The translations under genes and the position numbers were made by a program. This document shows positions 54,980 through 63,866 of a DNA stretch of 64,000 bases, piece after piece. Positions within the stretch are counted from its first letter, which is position 1. Every line of letters begins with the position of its first letter. This stretch comes from JBBPZA01 sp963797015 (GTDB taxonomy: Bacteria; Actinomycetota; Thermoleophilia; Solirubrobacterales; Solirubrobacteraceae): NCBI GenBank assembly GCA_963797015.1, contig CAWCNV010000016.1, forward strand, positions 186,001-250,000, in the 5' to 3' direction. The notes beneath the pieces were generated by a model. The model ran no database searches and was not told the DNA's origin. It was given only the letters and a program-made list of their open reading frames with translations.

Positions 54980-55314
54980 TCTCTCGCGCGCTCGTCGACC
55001 ACGTCGTCGATGAGATCGGATTGGGACGGCATGTCCGCCGAGCTCTCGAACGTCGTGCGACCTGCCGCGTCGATCAGGTCGAAACGCCCGAACGTAGGCG
55101 CGGAGGGTGAAGCCAGGTCGTCGGGCTCGGATGCCAGCCAGTCGTCGAGGCCGTCGTCCGGCGGCTCGGCCAAGTCGGGATCGGCGCCGAGATCCGGCTG
55201 GTCCTCATCGAGTTGAGAGTGGTCGGTGTCGAGATCGGGCTGGTCTGCCTCGAAGTCGAGCGGGTCGCCATCGCCGCCGAGCTGATCGTCGTGGAAGGGA
55301 TCGTGCTCGCTCAT
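54976..55314 (-). CDS. small acidic protein
   Basis: 112 residues from ATG 55314. It is about one third Asp/Glu (DDQLGGDGDPLDFEADQPD, LDTDHSQLDEDQPDLGADPD), low in complexity, with a more ordinary C-terminus (APTFGRFDLIDAAGRTTF). Such proteins can be inhibitors, metal chelators or disordered linkers. It overlaps the preceding (broken) gene and follows the sigma gene by two bases. Confidence 0.55.
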   Translation of the reverse strand: MSEHDPFHDDQLGGDGDPLDFEADQPDLDTDHSQLDEDQPDLGADPDLAEPPDDGLDDWLASEPDDLASPSAPTFGRFDLIDAAGRTTFESSADMPSQSDLIDDVVDERARE

Positions 55315-55315
55315 G

Positions 55316-55895
55316 TCACGTCGCCTCGCTTCCGGCCGGTGCGAGCTCACGGTCGGCGAGGGCGCTGCGCAGGGAAGCGCGTGCCCGCGAATACGTCGAC
55401 TTCACGGTTCCGAGCGGCATGCCCAGCAGCGCAGCGACCTCGTCGTAGCCGTAGTCGCCGAGGCTCACCAGCAGTAGAACGAGCCGCGCTCGCTCGGGTA
55501 GCCGCATCACCGCCTCACGCAGCGCCGGCTCGAACGAGCCGGCGTGCGGATCTTCCGCTCCGCCGGCGCGCTCGCCAGCGTCCTCGACCGGCTCGAGCTC
55601 GCGCCACTCTCGCATGCGCCGCGTCCGGCGCGCGCTGAGCATCGCGCGTACTCCGACGCTGAGCAGGTATGCGTCGAGCGGCCCATCGGCGCGGTATCGC
55701 TCCAAAGCAGCGGGAGCAGTGAGCTTGAGGAGCGCCTCTTGGCACAGATCCTCGGCGTCGTGGTGGTCGTAGCACATATGCCAGGCGATGGCCTGGAGCT
55801 TGCGCGTCAGCGTCCAGCAGCGGCCGCATCGCGGTTGCTTCGCCTCGCGCCGCGGCCCGTGCCAGCGCGAGGTCCTCGCTCTCGGATGCGGTCAT
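55316..55895 (-). pseudogene. ECF-type sigma factor gene with a frame break
   Basis: From ATG 55895 the frame reads MTASESEDLALARAAARGEA up to about 55811, then the conserved part continues in another frame: LTRKLQAIAWHMCYDHHDAEDLCQEALLKL (region 2) and AALLGMPLGTVKSTYSRARASLR (region 4), ending at 55316. An intact frame starts at an internal ATG 55777 and lacks region 2.1. The break lies in GACGCTG and a missing GC would restore it. It would control the accessory genes around it, perhaps with the downstream acidic protein as partner. Confidence 0.65.
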
Positions 55896-56058
55896 CGACG
55901 TTCGGGGCAGCGTATGGGATGACGCGCGCGCTCCGTTGGTTGGTTCCGTGGAACCTCCGCGGACGGCGCACGCGTCAGATCGATCGGCGCCGTCCTTGCG
56001 GCGGCCACTCGGACCGCTTTATGGTCCCGCGGAACTTGAGATCGAAGGGGTGCATCGG

Positions 56059-57978
56059 GTGACGAGCTTCAGCGAGCAGCGGGCACGGGTACTGGAACTG
56101 GCCGACGAAGGGCAGCGCCAGGCGGCGGAGGGCGAAGACGCGGCGGTGGCCGAGGAGCTCCGCGCCGCGTCGCGCGATCTGCAGGCCGGGCGGCTGTCGG
56201 TGGCGGTGGTCGGCGAGTTCAAGCGCGGGAAGTCGAGCCTGCTCGACGCGCTGATCGAGCAGCCCGACCTGTTCCCCGTCGACACCTCGGTCGCCACGAA
56301 CCTCGTCACCACGCTGGCGTGGGGCGACAGCGAGCGGGTCTCGGTGCTCGTAGACGACGCCGAAGATGGCTCGGAGCGGATCTCCAAGGAGATCTCGCGT
56401 GATCAGATCCGCGACTACGTCACCGAGCAGGGAAACCCCGACAACCGGCAGCGCGCGCGGCTGCTGAGCATCGAGCTGCCCAACGACAAGCTCCGCGACG
56501 GGCTGGTGCTCGTCGACACGCCCGGCGTCGGCGGCCTGAACACCGAGCACACGGCGGTCACCTACAGCTTCGTGACGAGCGCCGACGTGGTGCTGTTCGT
56601 GCTCGACGCGCTCACGCCGCTCTCGACCGAGGAGCTCGATTTCCTAAAGACGGTCGCCGAGCACACGCAGGCCCTGATCTTCGCCGTCACGAAGATCGAC
56701 CAGGAGCCGGGCTACCAGTCGATCATCGACAACACGCGCGAGAAGGTCTCGGCGGTCCTCGGCAGGCCGGGCGACGAGCTGACGATCGTCCCGGTCTCGA
56801 GCGCCGACAAGCTCTTCTACCTGGAGACGGGTGACGAGGAGGCACTCGAATCGAGCAACTTCCCGGCGCTCGAGGCGGAGCTCTGGGGGGTGCTGCGCGA
56901 GCGCGGCGCGGCCATCCTCCTCCTGCGCGCGCTGGGCCGCATCGCGCGCGGGCTCGACCGCATGATCTCCCCGCGCCGGACCGAGCTCGACGCGCTGACC
57001 GCGTCGACCGAACGCGACGTCGACGAAGCCGAGCGCAAGATCGACGAGGCCACAGCGCGGATCGAGGAGCTGCGGAAAGGCCAGGCCTCGTGGCGCAAGA
57101 CGCTCCAGCGTCGGCTGAAGCGACTGCGCATGAACGTGGACGACGAGTTCGACGCCAGGCAGCGCAGGATCCGTCACACCGTCACCGGGCTGCTGGACGA
57201 CGAGCAGATGACCAAGACGCCGGACGAGATCCTGGGCGTCATAGACCGCGACGTGATGCTGCTGGCCTCGGAGCTGTCGCAGCAGATCCAGGATGACGCC
57301 TCCTCGATCGCGCGGGCGCTGGCGGAGGAGACGGGCCTCGAGCTCAACCCGGCTGCGCCCGACGCGGAGATCGCGGTGACCGCGAGCAAGCCGGATCTCG
57401 GCGCCGTCGATACCAGCTCGGTGCACGGCGAGGGGACGATCGCGGGCGTCCGCGGGTTCCTCGGCGGCGCGGGGGCCGGTGGCGCCGCGGCACAGGTGGC
57501 GGCTGTGGTGCTGCACGCGACGAACCCGATCGGATGGGTTGCCCTCGGCGCGATGGTGTTCGGCACTCAGAGCGCGCGGGCGTCCAGGCGTCAGATGCAG
57601 GCGCGCGACCGCCGCGAGCGCCGCAACGAGCTGGCGAAGGTGGTGATGCCGCACCTCGACGAGTCGGTGCGGCAGGTGAACGTGCAGCGCAAGCAGCTGC
57701 TGGTCGACACCGAGGAGGCGCTGAGCGACGCATTCGACGGCATGCTGCTCGACGAGCACGAGCGGTTGAAGGACGAGGCGGGCCGGATAGCCCAGGCGCG
57801 TAAGCGAACGCGGGCCGAGGCCCAGGCGCGCGCCGCCGAGCTACGCGGTCCGCTCGATGCGCTCGAGCGTCTGCGCCACGACGCCGAAGCTCAAGCCAAG
57901 GCGGCGGTGAACGCGAGCGGGAGCGGCCGGGAGCCCGTGGCGGCCGGCACAGACGAGAGCGAGCGCGCGGGGGAGTAG
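56059..57978 (+). CDS. dynamin-like GTPase A (IniA/DynA-type)
   Basis: 639 residues from GTG 56059. The GTPase domain has G1 GEFKRGKSSLLDAL (about residue 55), G3 LVDTPGVGGLNTEH and G4 AVTKIDQEP. From about residue 330 a long helical stalk, with coiled coils (DEAERKIDEATARIEELRKGQ), and a hydrophobic hairpin around residues 470-520 (GFLGGAGAGGAAAQVAAVVLHATNPIGWVALGAMVFG in pieces) that may insert in membranes as in DynA or BDLP. Bacterial dynamins remodel or stabilise membranes; IniA/IniC are isoniazid-induced. A second GTPase gene follows directly. Confidence 0.88.
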   Translation: MTSFSEQRARVLELADEGQRQAAEGEDAAVAEELRAASRDLQAGRLSVAVVGEFKRGKSSLLDALIEQPDLFPVDTSVATNLVTTLAWGDSERVSVLVDDAEDGSERISKEISRDQIRDYVTEQGNPDNRQRARLLSIELPNDKLRDGLVLVDTPGVGGLNTEHTAVTYSFVTSADVVLFVLDALTPLSTEELDFLKTVAEHTQALIFAVTKIDQEPGYQSIIDNTREKVSAVLGRPGDELTIVPVSSADKLFYLETGDEEALESSNFPALEAELWGVLRERGAAILLLRALGRIARGLDRMISPRRTELDALTASTERDVDEAERKIDEATARIEELRKGQASWRKTLQRRLKRLRMNVDDEFDARQRRIRHTVTGLLDDEQMTKTPDEILGVIDRDVMLLASELSQQIQDDASSIARALAEETGLELNPAAPDAEIAVTASKPDLGAVDTSSVHGEGTIAGVRGFLGGAGAGGAAAQVAAVVLHATNPIGWVALGAMVFGTQSARASRRQMQARDRRERRNELAKVVMPHLDESVRQVNVQRKQLLVDTEEALSDAFDGMLLDEHERLKDEAGRIAQARKRTRAEAQARAAELRGPLDALERLRHDAEAQAKAAVNASGSGREPVAAGTDESERAGE

Positions 57979-59550
57979 ATGTCGCTGAAGGGCAGGGCGG
58001 CGGAGGCCTTCGAGGCGGCCGTCGCGCACACCGACGAGGCGCCCGAGCTGGTGTCGCTGCAGCAGACGCTCGCGACCGCGAGAGGGCACCTCGACGAGCC
58101 GATGCGGGTAGCGATCGTCGGCCAGATCAAGGCCGGCAAGTCCACGATGCTCAACGCGCTCCTGGGCGAGGAGATGGCGGCGACCGGCCGCGAGGAGCTG
58201 ACCTTCAACGTCAACTGGTTCCGCTACGGCAAGCCGCCGTCGCTGACAGTGCACTTCAAGGACGGCCGCGAGCCCGAGCAGCGCACGCTCACCGAGCTCG
58301 AGGAGCTGAGCAGTCGCGACAACCGTGATGAGAACCGCGAGCTGCTCACCTCGATCCGCTACGTCGAGATCCGCCACCCCAACGACATCCTCCAGAGCTT
58401 CGACCTCGTCGACACGCCGGGGCTCAAGTCGTTCTTCGGCACCGACTCGCTCAACACGCTGGCCTTCCTCGGGCGGACGGTGGAGGAGCTCGAGAAGGAG
58501 ACGCGCGAGGAGAGCGGCAACGCAGACGCGCTGCTGTGCCTGTTCAACCGCAGCGCGCACGCCAGCGACCACGCGCTGGTGTCGGAGTTCCAGGGCCCGC
58601 TCCTGGGCGAGGCGACGCCGATCAACGCGATCGGCGTACTCACGAAGATCGATACCTACTGGCCGGGGGCCGAGGACCCGCTCGAGGAGGGGCGGAAGGT
58701 CGCCGCGGGCATCGAGGCGCAGCCGGGCGCCGACCGCGTCTTCTACACGGTGCTGCCCGTGTCGGGGCTGCTGGCACTGGGTGCGCGGACCGTGACCGGC
58801 GAGGAGCTCGAGGCGCTGGCTGCGCTGTCCCGCCTCGACGAGGAGCTGGTTCGCCGGCGCCTGCGCAACGCGCCGAACTTCACGACCCGCGAGTACGAGG
58901 ACGTGCCCGTCCCGCCCGAGCTGCGCAATGCGCTCTTCGACCGGCTCGGCCAGTACGGCATCTGGGAGGCGGCGAGGCTGATGCGCGAGGGCGCCGACTC
59001 CGAGGACGAGATTCGCGCTGCGCTGCTCGAGCGCAGCGGGATGCACGCGCTGCGCGACCTGGTCACGTCGCACTTCGGGCGGCGGGCGCTGCTGATCAAG
59101 GCGCGTACGGGCATCCGCAAGGGGCTGGCGGAGGTCTTCACGCTGCGTCAGCAGTTCAACGGAGACGCTGCGCGGGCGGCTTCCGCGGCGGGCGGTGAGC
59201 TGGAGGCGCTGGAGGCCGGCGAGCCCGCCTTCGAAGAGTTCGCGCTGCTGCGCACCTACTACCACGAGGCCGATTCGCTGTCGCTCACCGACGAGGAGGG
59301 CGTGGAGCTGCGGCGCGTCACCGGCGAGGAGGGCACCTCGATCGGCGAGCGGCTCGGGCTCGGCGACCGCGCTCTGCCCGGCGAGATGATGCGCGTGATC
59401 GAGCGCCGGCTGTCCCACTGGCGCCAGCGACGCGAGGGCTTCGGCGCCGACACGCAGACACGAGCGACTGCGCGCGTGATGCTCGCGGCCTACCAGCGCC
59501 TCCTCTACCACGCCCGCGAGGCCCGCCGACACCTGGAGCTGGACCCGTGA
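57979..59550 (+). CDS. dynamin-like GTPase B
   Basis: 523 residues, ATG 57979 directly after the previous stop. G1 is GQIKAGKSTMLNALLG (about residue 50), G3 LVDTPGLKSFFG, G4 LTKIDTYWP. The rest is helical, with no clear membrane hairpin, so it may be the soluble partner of the A protein, as in the DynA/DynB or IniA/IniC pairs. The next gene overlaps by four bases (GTGA). Confidence 0.88.
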   Translation: MSLKGRAAEAFEAAVAHTDEAPELVSLQQTLATARGHLDEPMRVAIVGQIKAGKSTMLNALLGEEMAATGREELTFNVNWFRYGKPPSLTVHFKDGREPEQRTLTELEELSSRDNRDENRELLTSIRYVEIRHPNDILQSFDLVDTPGLKSFFGTDSLNTLAFLGRTVEELEKETREESGNADALLCLFNRSAHASDHALVSEFQGPLLGEATPINAIGVLTKIDTYWPGAEDPLEEGRKVAAGIEAQPGADRVFYTVLPVSGLLALGARTVTGEELEALAALSRLDEELVRRRLRNAPNFTTREYEDVPVPPELRNALFDRLGQYGIWEAARLMREGADSEDEIRAALLERSGMHALRDLVTSHFGRRALLIKARTGIRKGLAEVFTLRQQFNGDAARAASAAGGELEALEAGEPAFEEFALLRTYYHEADSLSLTDEEGVELRRVTGEEGTSIGERLGLGDRALPGEMMRVIERRLSHWRQRREGFGADTQTRATARVMLAAYQRLLYHAREARRHLELDP

Positions 59551-59846
59551 GCTTCCTCTCACGCCTGCAGGCACGCCGTCGCCTGTCGCGCGACTACGAC
59601 CAGATCTTGGAGCTGGCGCGCGCCATCGAGGATCACGCGCGGCGGCTGAACGACGCCGGCCCGGCCGCGGCGGAGGAGGAGCCGGACGTCGCCGCGGTCC
59701 TGCGCTCGTCGCGCATGCTGCTCGACCGAGCGGTGGAGGAGCAGGTACGGCCAGAGCGCCATGCCGCGGATGAACGCGAGCCCGAGCCGGAGCCAGGCCG
59801 GCCGAAGTCCGAGCCGGGCAGGCCGAGCCCTCGCTCGACGGTGTGA
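59547..59846 (+). CDS. small coiled-coil protein of unknown function
   Basis: 99 residues from GTG 59547. An N-terminal helical part (LSRDYDQILELARAIEDHARRLN) and a Pro/Glu/Arg-rich C-terminal tail (EREPEPEPGRPKSEPGRPSP). It is coupled to the dynamin B gene and overlaps the GrpE-like gene. I recognise no family. It could be an adaptor for the GTPases. Confidence 0.6.
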   Translation: MSFLSRLQARRRLSRDYDQILELARAIEDHARRLNDAGPAAAEEEPDVAAVLRSSRMLLDRAVEEQVRPERHAADEREPEPEPGRPKSEPGRPSPRSTV

Positions 59847-60146
59847 ACGAGCTCATCGCGATTCGGGACATGGTCCTCCTCGCCGGCTCCGGCGATGGCG
59901 CGCCGAGCGCCGACGTCCTCGCGACCCTCAGCCGCCGCCTCGCGCAGGCGCTCGAGCGCAGTGGTGTACGGGTCTTGGAGAGACGAGGGCCTGTTCGACG
60001 ATGCCCGCCAGGAGATCATCGAGACCCGCGCGACCGACGACCCGTCGCTCGACGAGCACGTCTGCCAGACGATCCGCCCGGGCTACGCGCTCGGCGAGCG
60101 CGTCCTACGCGCCCAGCAGGTCGTCGTCTACACGCTGGAGCGTTGA
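59843..60146 (+). pseudogene. GrpE-like nucleotide exchange factor gene with a frame break
   Basis: From GTG 59843 it reads MNELIAIRDMVLLAGSGDG to ALERSGVRVLE, then at about 59981 the frame changes to DEGLFDDARQEIIETRATDD and ends in the GrpE-type beta domain IRPGYALGERVLRAQQVVVYTL. The break is in GAGAGAC; one inserted A or a missing dinucleotide explains it. GrpE proteins release ADP from Hsp70; the Hsp70-like gene is 700 bases downstream. It is short for GrpE (about 100 residues instead of 190): the long N-terminal helix is missing. Confidence 0.6.
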
Positions 60147-60161
60147 TGGTGGCTGGCGAAG

Positions 60162-60872
60162 GTGTGGGGCCTGCTCGCGGTCGAAGGCCTCTGGGCGGAG
60201 CCGGGTCCGGCGAGGCGTTGCGCGGAAACGCGATGGTCCGCGGGGGATGTGATCGCAGTGGCGAGCGACGTGCGTGACCTGTGCGAACGCCGTATGGCGG
60301 CGACTCGTGAGAGATCCAGAGTCTCTCTCGAGGCGGCGCTCGAGCGCATCCAGAGCACGTGGAGCGAACGTGCCGCCGCCGCGGCGCGTGCCGGTCTTCC
60401 CTCGATGATCTCTTCATCTCGCCGTGCCCCCCTCCGCACGAAGCTCGACGAGATCGCCGAGCGTCAGAAGAGAGCTGTCGCGGACGCCACAGTGCAAGCG
60501 GTCGCGGAACTGGAGCGCGAGGCGCAGATCCTCGCCGCCGAGCACGTCGACCTCCATGAGGATCCGGATACGCCGCCGTTCAACGGCGCGGTCAATGAGG
60601 TTCACAACGACGAGATCTGGCACCGCGTTCTGCCCTTCTTCTCGAACCCCGGCTGGCCTGGGCCGCCCCAGATCTCGCGCCCGCTCCGGCCCGGATCGCT
60701 CGCCGCCCTTCCCCGCGTGACGCCTGGCCAGGTGCGACGCGACGTAGCGAAGGAGTTCGGCCGCGTGCGTACGAGGGCTCTCGAGTACCACGAGAGGCTT
60801 GCGGACCGCATCACCGAGTCGCTCTTGGCGTATCTCGACGCGGAAATAAGCGACCGACGTGGAGCTGGTTGA
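60162..60872 (+). CDS. helical protein between the GrpE-like and Hsp70-like genes
   Basis: Up to 236 residues (GTG 60162), more safely about 207 from GTG 60249. Helical, Arg/Glu/Ala-rich (ALERIQSTWSERAAAAARAG, LDEIAERQKRAVADATVQAV), with a central PGWPGPPQISRPLRPGS loop. I recognise no family. Position suggests a co-chaperone or adaptor. Its end overlaps the Hsp70-like start by 14 bases. Confidence 0.55.
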   Translation: MWGLLAVEGLWAEPGPARRCAETRWSAGDVIAVASDVRDLCERRMAATRERSRVSLEAALERIQSTWSERAAAAARAGLPSMISSSRRAPLRTKLDEIAERQKRAVADATVQAVAELEREAQILAAEHVDLHEDPDTPPFNGAVNEVHNDEIWHRVLPFFSNPGWPGPPQISRPLRPGSLAALPRVTPGQVRRDVAKEFGRVRTRALEYHERLADRITESLLAYLDAEISDRRGAG

Positions 60873-63008
60873 CGTGTCCCCGAACGGCGGCGGGCGTTGG
60901 TTGGCGGTCGATTTCGGGACGTGTTACTCGAGCGCTGCGCGGTGGGTGGATGGTCGGGCGGTGGCGGTGAAGGAGCCGTTGGAGCATCGGTTTTCGGTTC
61001 CTTCGAGTGTGTTGTTGGCGGGTTCGGGGGAACTGCTGGTGGGGTTTGCGGCGGAGCGGCGTAAGGTCGCGCGGCCGGCGCATTACGCGGAGGAGTTCAA
61101 GCGGGTGCTGGGGCGTCCTGAGCCCCTGCCGTTGGGGGATCGTGAGGTGGCGGTGGAGGATCTGATCGCCGCCGTGTTGGGGTTCTTGAAGCGGGAGGCC
61201 GAGCAGGTGGCGGGTGAGCTACCGCATGGGGTGCTGACCGTCCCTGCGTCGTATGAGGGTCACAAGCGTGAGGTGATGGAGCGAGCGGCGGCGGAGGCGG
61301 GGTTTGCGAGCGCTGGACCTGCTCGAGGAGCCCGTCGCGGCGGCCTTCGCCCGCGCGAGGCGCGACGAGGCCGAGGAGCTGCTGCTCGTATACGACCTCG
61401 GGGGCGGGACGTTCGATGCGGCGCTGGTGCGCCTGGCGGGCGACGAGCACGACGTGCTCGGCTTCGACGGGCTCGGTGACGTGGGCGGGTCCAACTTCGA
61501 CCGGGCGGTGGAGCGCGACCTCGCGGCTCAGGCCGGCGACGAGCTGGCGGCGGTGCTCGAGGGCCTCGGGGCGGAGCCGGGGTCGAAGGAGTACCTGGCG
61601 GCGAAGCGCACGGAGCTCGCGGCGCGCGAGTTCTGCGAGCAGCTCAAGCGCGACCTCAGCACGGCCCGGCAGGCCGAGAACTCGCTCCTGCTCCCGACCG
61701 GAGCGGTGATCGAGTACACGCTCTCGCGCGATCGGCTCGCGGAGCTGATCGAGGAGGACCTTGCGCGCACGATCACGTGCTGCGACGAGCTCGTGCAGGG
61801 CGCGGAGCCCGACTGGAAGGACGTCGACGGCATCGTGCTGGTGGGCGGGAGCTGCCGGTTGCCGTTCGTGAGCGAGCGCCTGGAGCGCGAGTTCGGGCGG
61901 CCGATCCAGCGCGTAGAGGACCCCGAGCTCGCCGTCTGCATCGGCGCCGCCAACCTCGCCCACCAGACCGAGGAGCGCGAGCGAGAGCGCGCCGAGGAGG
62001 CGCGGCGCCTGGCCGAGAAGGTCGAGGCCGAACGCGCGGAGCGCGAGCAGCGCAGGGAGGAGGCTCAGCGCGAGGCCGCCGAGCAGCAGAGACGCCCAGG
62101 CGGAGCGGCTCGAGGCAGAGCGCAAGGAGCGTGAGCGCCGGCGGCGAGAGGCCGAGCGGCTGGGTGCAGCCGGCACCGGGGCTTCAGCGCAGCAGGTAGG
62201 GACCAGGACGGGGACGTCGGCGCTGACCAGCCACCCCAAGTGGGGAACCGTGCAGCCCGGCGCCAAGCAGGCCCTACAGCGCATGATCGAGCCCGACGAC
62301 GAGGTTCGCGCGCTGGTCCGGTGCTCGCAGAACGACTTCTCGACGACCACGACGATGGTGCTGACTCCCACCCGCCTGCTTTGGACGCGGCATGGGGTCC
62401 TGGCGGGGACCAAGTCGGGAGCCCTACCCCTCGCCGAGGTCGAGCGTGTGACGGCGTACGAGAACGGGATCGCCTTCATCGGGGCGAACGCGCCCCCCCG
62501 CTTCACCTACCTCGTCGACTACGACCAATGGGACTTTCTCGCTCTCGTCAAGGAGCTCAGGCTCGCGCTCGAGCCGGCTGAGCGGCGCTCGAAGCTCGAT
62601 CGCCAGCGCGAGGCCAACCTTCGTGTGCTCAGCCGCCTGAGCAGCGCCTCGGCGCGACCGCGGTCGGTGCACGCCGCGAGGTCGGACCTCTACGGTGACG
62701 AGCAGGTCCTTCGGATCACCGCCTGCCGCCACTCGAGCGGTGCCCAGCCTGCAGTGGCAGCCGCCACGTCCGCGCTGCTCGTGCTCACGTCAGATCGGCT
62801 GGTCCACTATCACGAGGGCGCTCGCAGAGCGGGCTCGACGACGATGCCGTGGAAGCGCACCGCCGGGGCCACCGTCGAGAAGATTCCGGCCGGCGTCACG
62901 CTTCGGACCCGAGGCTTCGGGATCCACCACTACACCGAGCTCGCGGGCGGGGAGGCCGACGAGCTGGTCGCCGAGATCGGCGGTCGCCTTCTGAAACAGA
63001 GCGCCTGA
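60859..63008 (+). pseudogene. Hsp70-like ATPase with coiled coil and C-terminal PH-like domain, two frame breaks
   Basis: The N-terminal ATPase half starts at GTG 60859 or 60874 (WLAVDFGTCYSSAARWVDG) and continues to about 61306, where the frame changes and the ATPase continues (LDLLEEPVAAAFARAR, VYDLGGGTFDAALVRLAGDE, VLVGGSCRLPFVSERL). A coiled coil of Arg/Glu follows and the frame changes again near 62093. The end is a PH-like domain (VLTPTRLLWTRHGVLAG) and another conserved stretch to KQSA at 63008. There is no substrate-binding beta domain as in DnaK. Codon use differs sharply before and after the first break. The best intact pieces are 61304-62134 and 62250-63008. Confidence 0.65.
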
Positions 63009-63016
63009 CGGCCCCG

Positions 63017-63313
63017 TCAGGAGTCGGGGTCGTCGTAGGCGCCCGACGGGTCCTGCTCGATCGGGTCGTCGCCGTGGACGTAGTCCGACTCGGACGTGTA
63101 GCCCTGGCCGAACCGGTCCTGGATCACGTCGTCCTCGCCGAGCTTGCCCTCTTCCCAGGTGGGTGCCGGGTCGTCGGTGGTCGATGAGTCGTCCGTGGTC
63201 GAGTCGTCCGTCGAGCTCGTGTCGTCGTAGCTCGAGTCGGTCGTGTCGTCGTAGCTCGAGGTGCCGTCGTGGTCCGACGTGTCGTCGAAGCTGGTGTCGT
63301 CGTAGCTCTCCAT
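63017..63313 (-). CDS. Ser/Thr/Asp-rich low-complexity protein
   Basis: 98 residues from ATG 63313, after an AGGAGGAACG ribosome site. The N-terminal 65 residues repeat Asp-Asp-Thr-Ser and Ser-Thr-Asp motifs (YDDTSFDDTSDHDGTSSYDD), and the C-terminal part is ordinary (WEEGKLGEDDVIQDRFGQGY). It is probably disordered and possibly phosphorylated. It may be cotranscribed with the YbjN-like gene upstream. Confidence 0.65.
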   Translation of the reverse strand: MESYDDTSFDDTSDHDGTSSYDDTTDSSYDDTSSTDDSTTDDSSTTDDPAPTWEEGKLGEDDVIQDRFGQGYTSESDYVHGDDPIEQDPSGAYDDPDS

Positions 63314-63405
63314 CGTTCCTCCTTGCATGAGGTGGTTGCCTGCGTCCATCCCGGACGACGCCGCGTCGTCGCCCGGGAGTTCCCTCTTCTTGCGCCGCGG
63401 GGCGT

Positions 63406-63852
63406 TCACGAAGCCTGGGCGCGGTCGCGCGCCGAGAGCCCGCCGAAGCGCTGGGTGATCTTGTCGTCGAACTCGTCCGCGGTGATGACCACTGCGCGCA
63501 CCGTCCAGTCGAGCTCCTCCTTGTCGAGCGTGTCGCCGTAGAGGTTGACGCTGAAGGAGATGTCGTTCTCGCTGTCGACCGCGAACGCCCCGTAGACCAT
63601 GTCGTGGTTCGCCTTGAGCAGGAAGTCGAAGAGCTCGAACGATGGCTCGACCTCGGTCACGACCCACGCGAACACGGAGACCACGGAGTGGTCGCCTCTC
63701 GCCACGACGTTGATCATCGTCTGCGCCGAGCCCTGCGAGACGAAGAACGTCGGCTGGTCGGGATGCCGTCCCGCCTGCTCGCCGAAGAGCTGCGTCATGT
63801 AGGCGCTCACGCGCTCGTAAGTGGCGCGCTGGGAATCGTGTTCGAAGTCCAT
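63406..63852 (-). CDS. YbjN/type III secretion chaperone-like (TY-Chap) protein
   Basis: 148 residues from ATG 63852 with a GAGGAGGAG ribosome site. The fold has a helix (YERVSAYMTQLFGEQAGRH), strands (FFVSQGSAQTMINVVARGDHS, VFAWVVTEVEPSFELFDFLLKANHDM in pieces), matching the YbjN/CesT-like chaperone family. Such proteins bind peptides of secreted or conflict-system proteins. A related-looking gene end lies just upstream (63867-64000). Confidence 0.7.
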   Translation of the reverse strand: MDFEHDSQRATYERVSAYMTQLFGEQAGRHPDQPTFFVSQGSAQTMINVVARGDHSVVSVFAWVVTEVEPSFELFDFLLKANHDMVYGAFAVDSENDISFSVNLYGDTLDKEELDWTVRAVVITADEFDDKITQRFGGLSARDRAQAS

Positions 63853-63866
63853 CTAGTTGCTCCTCC

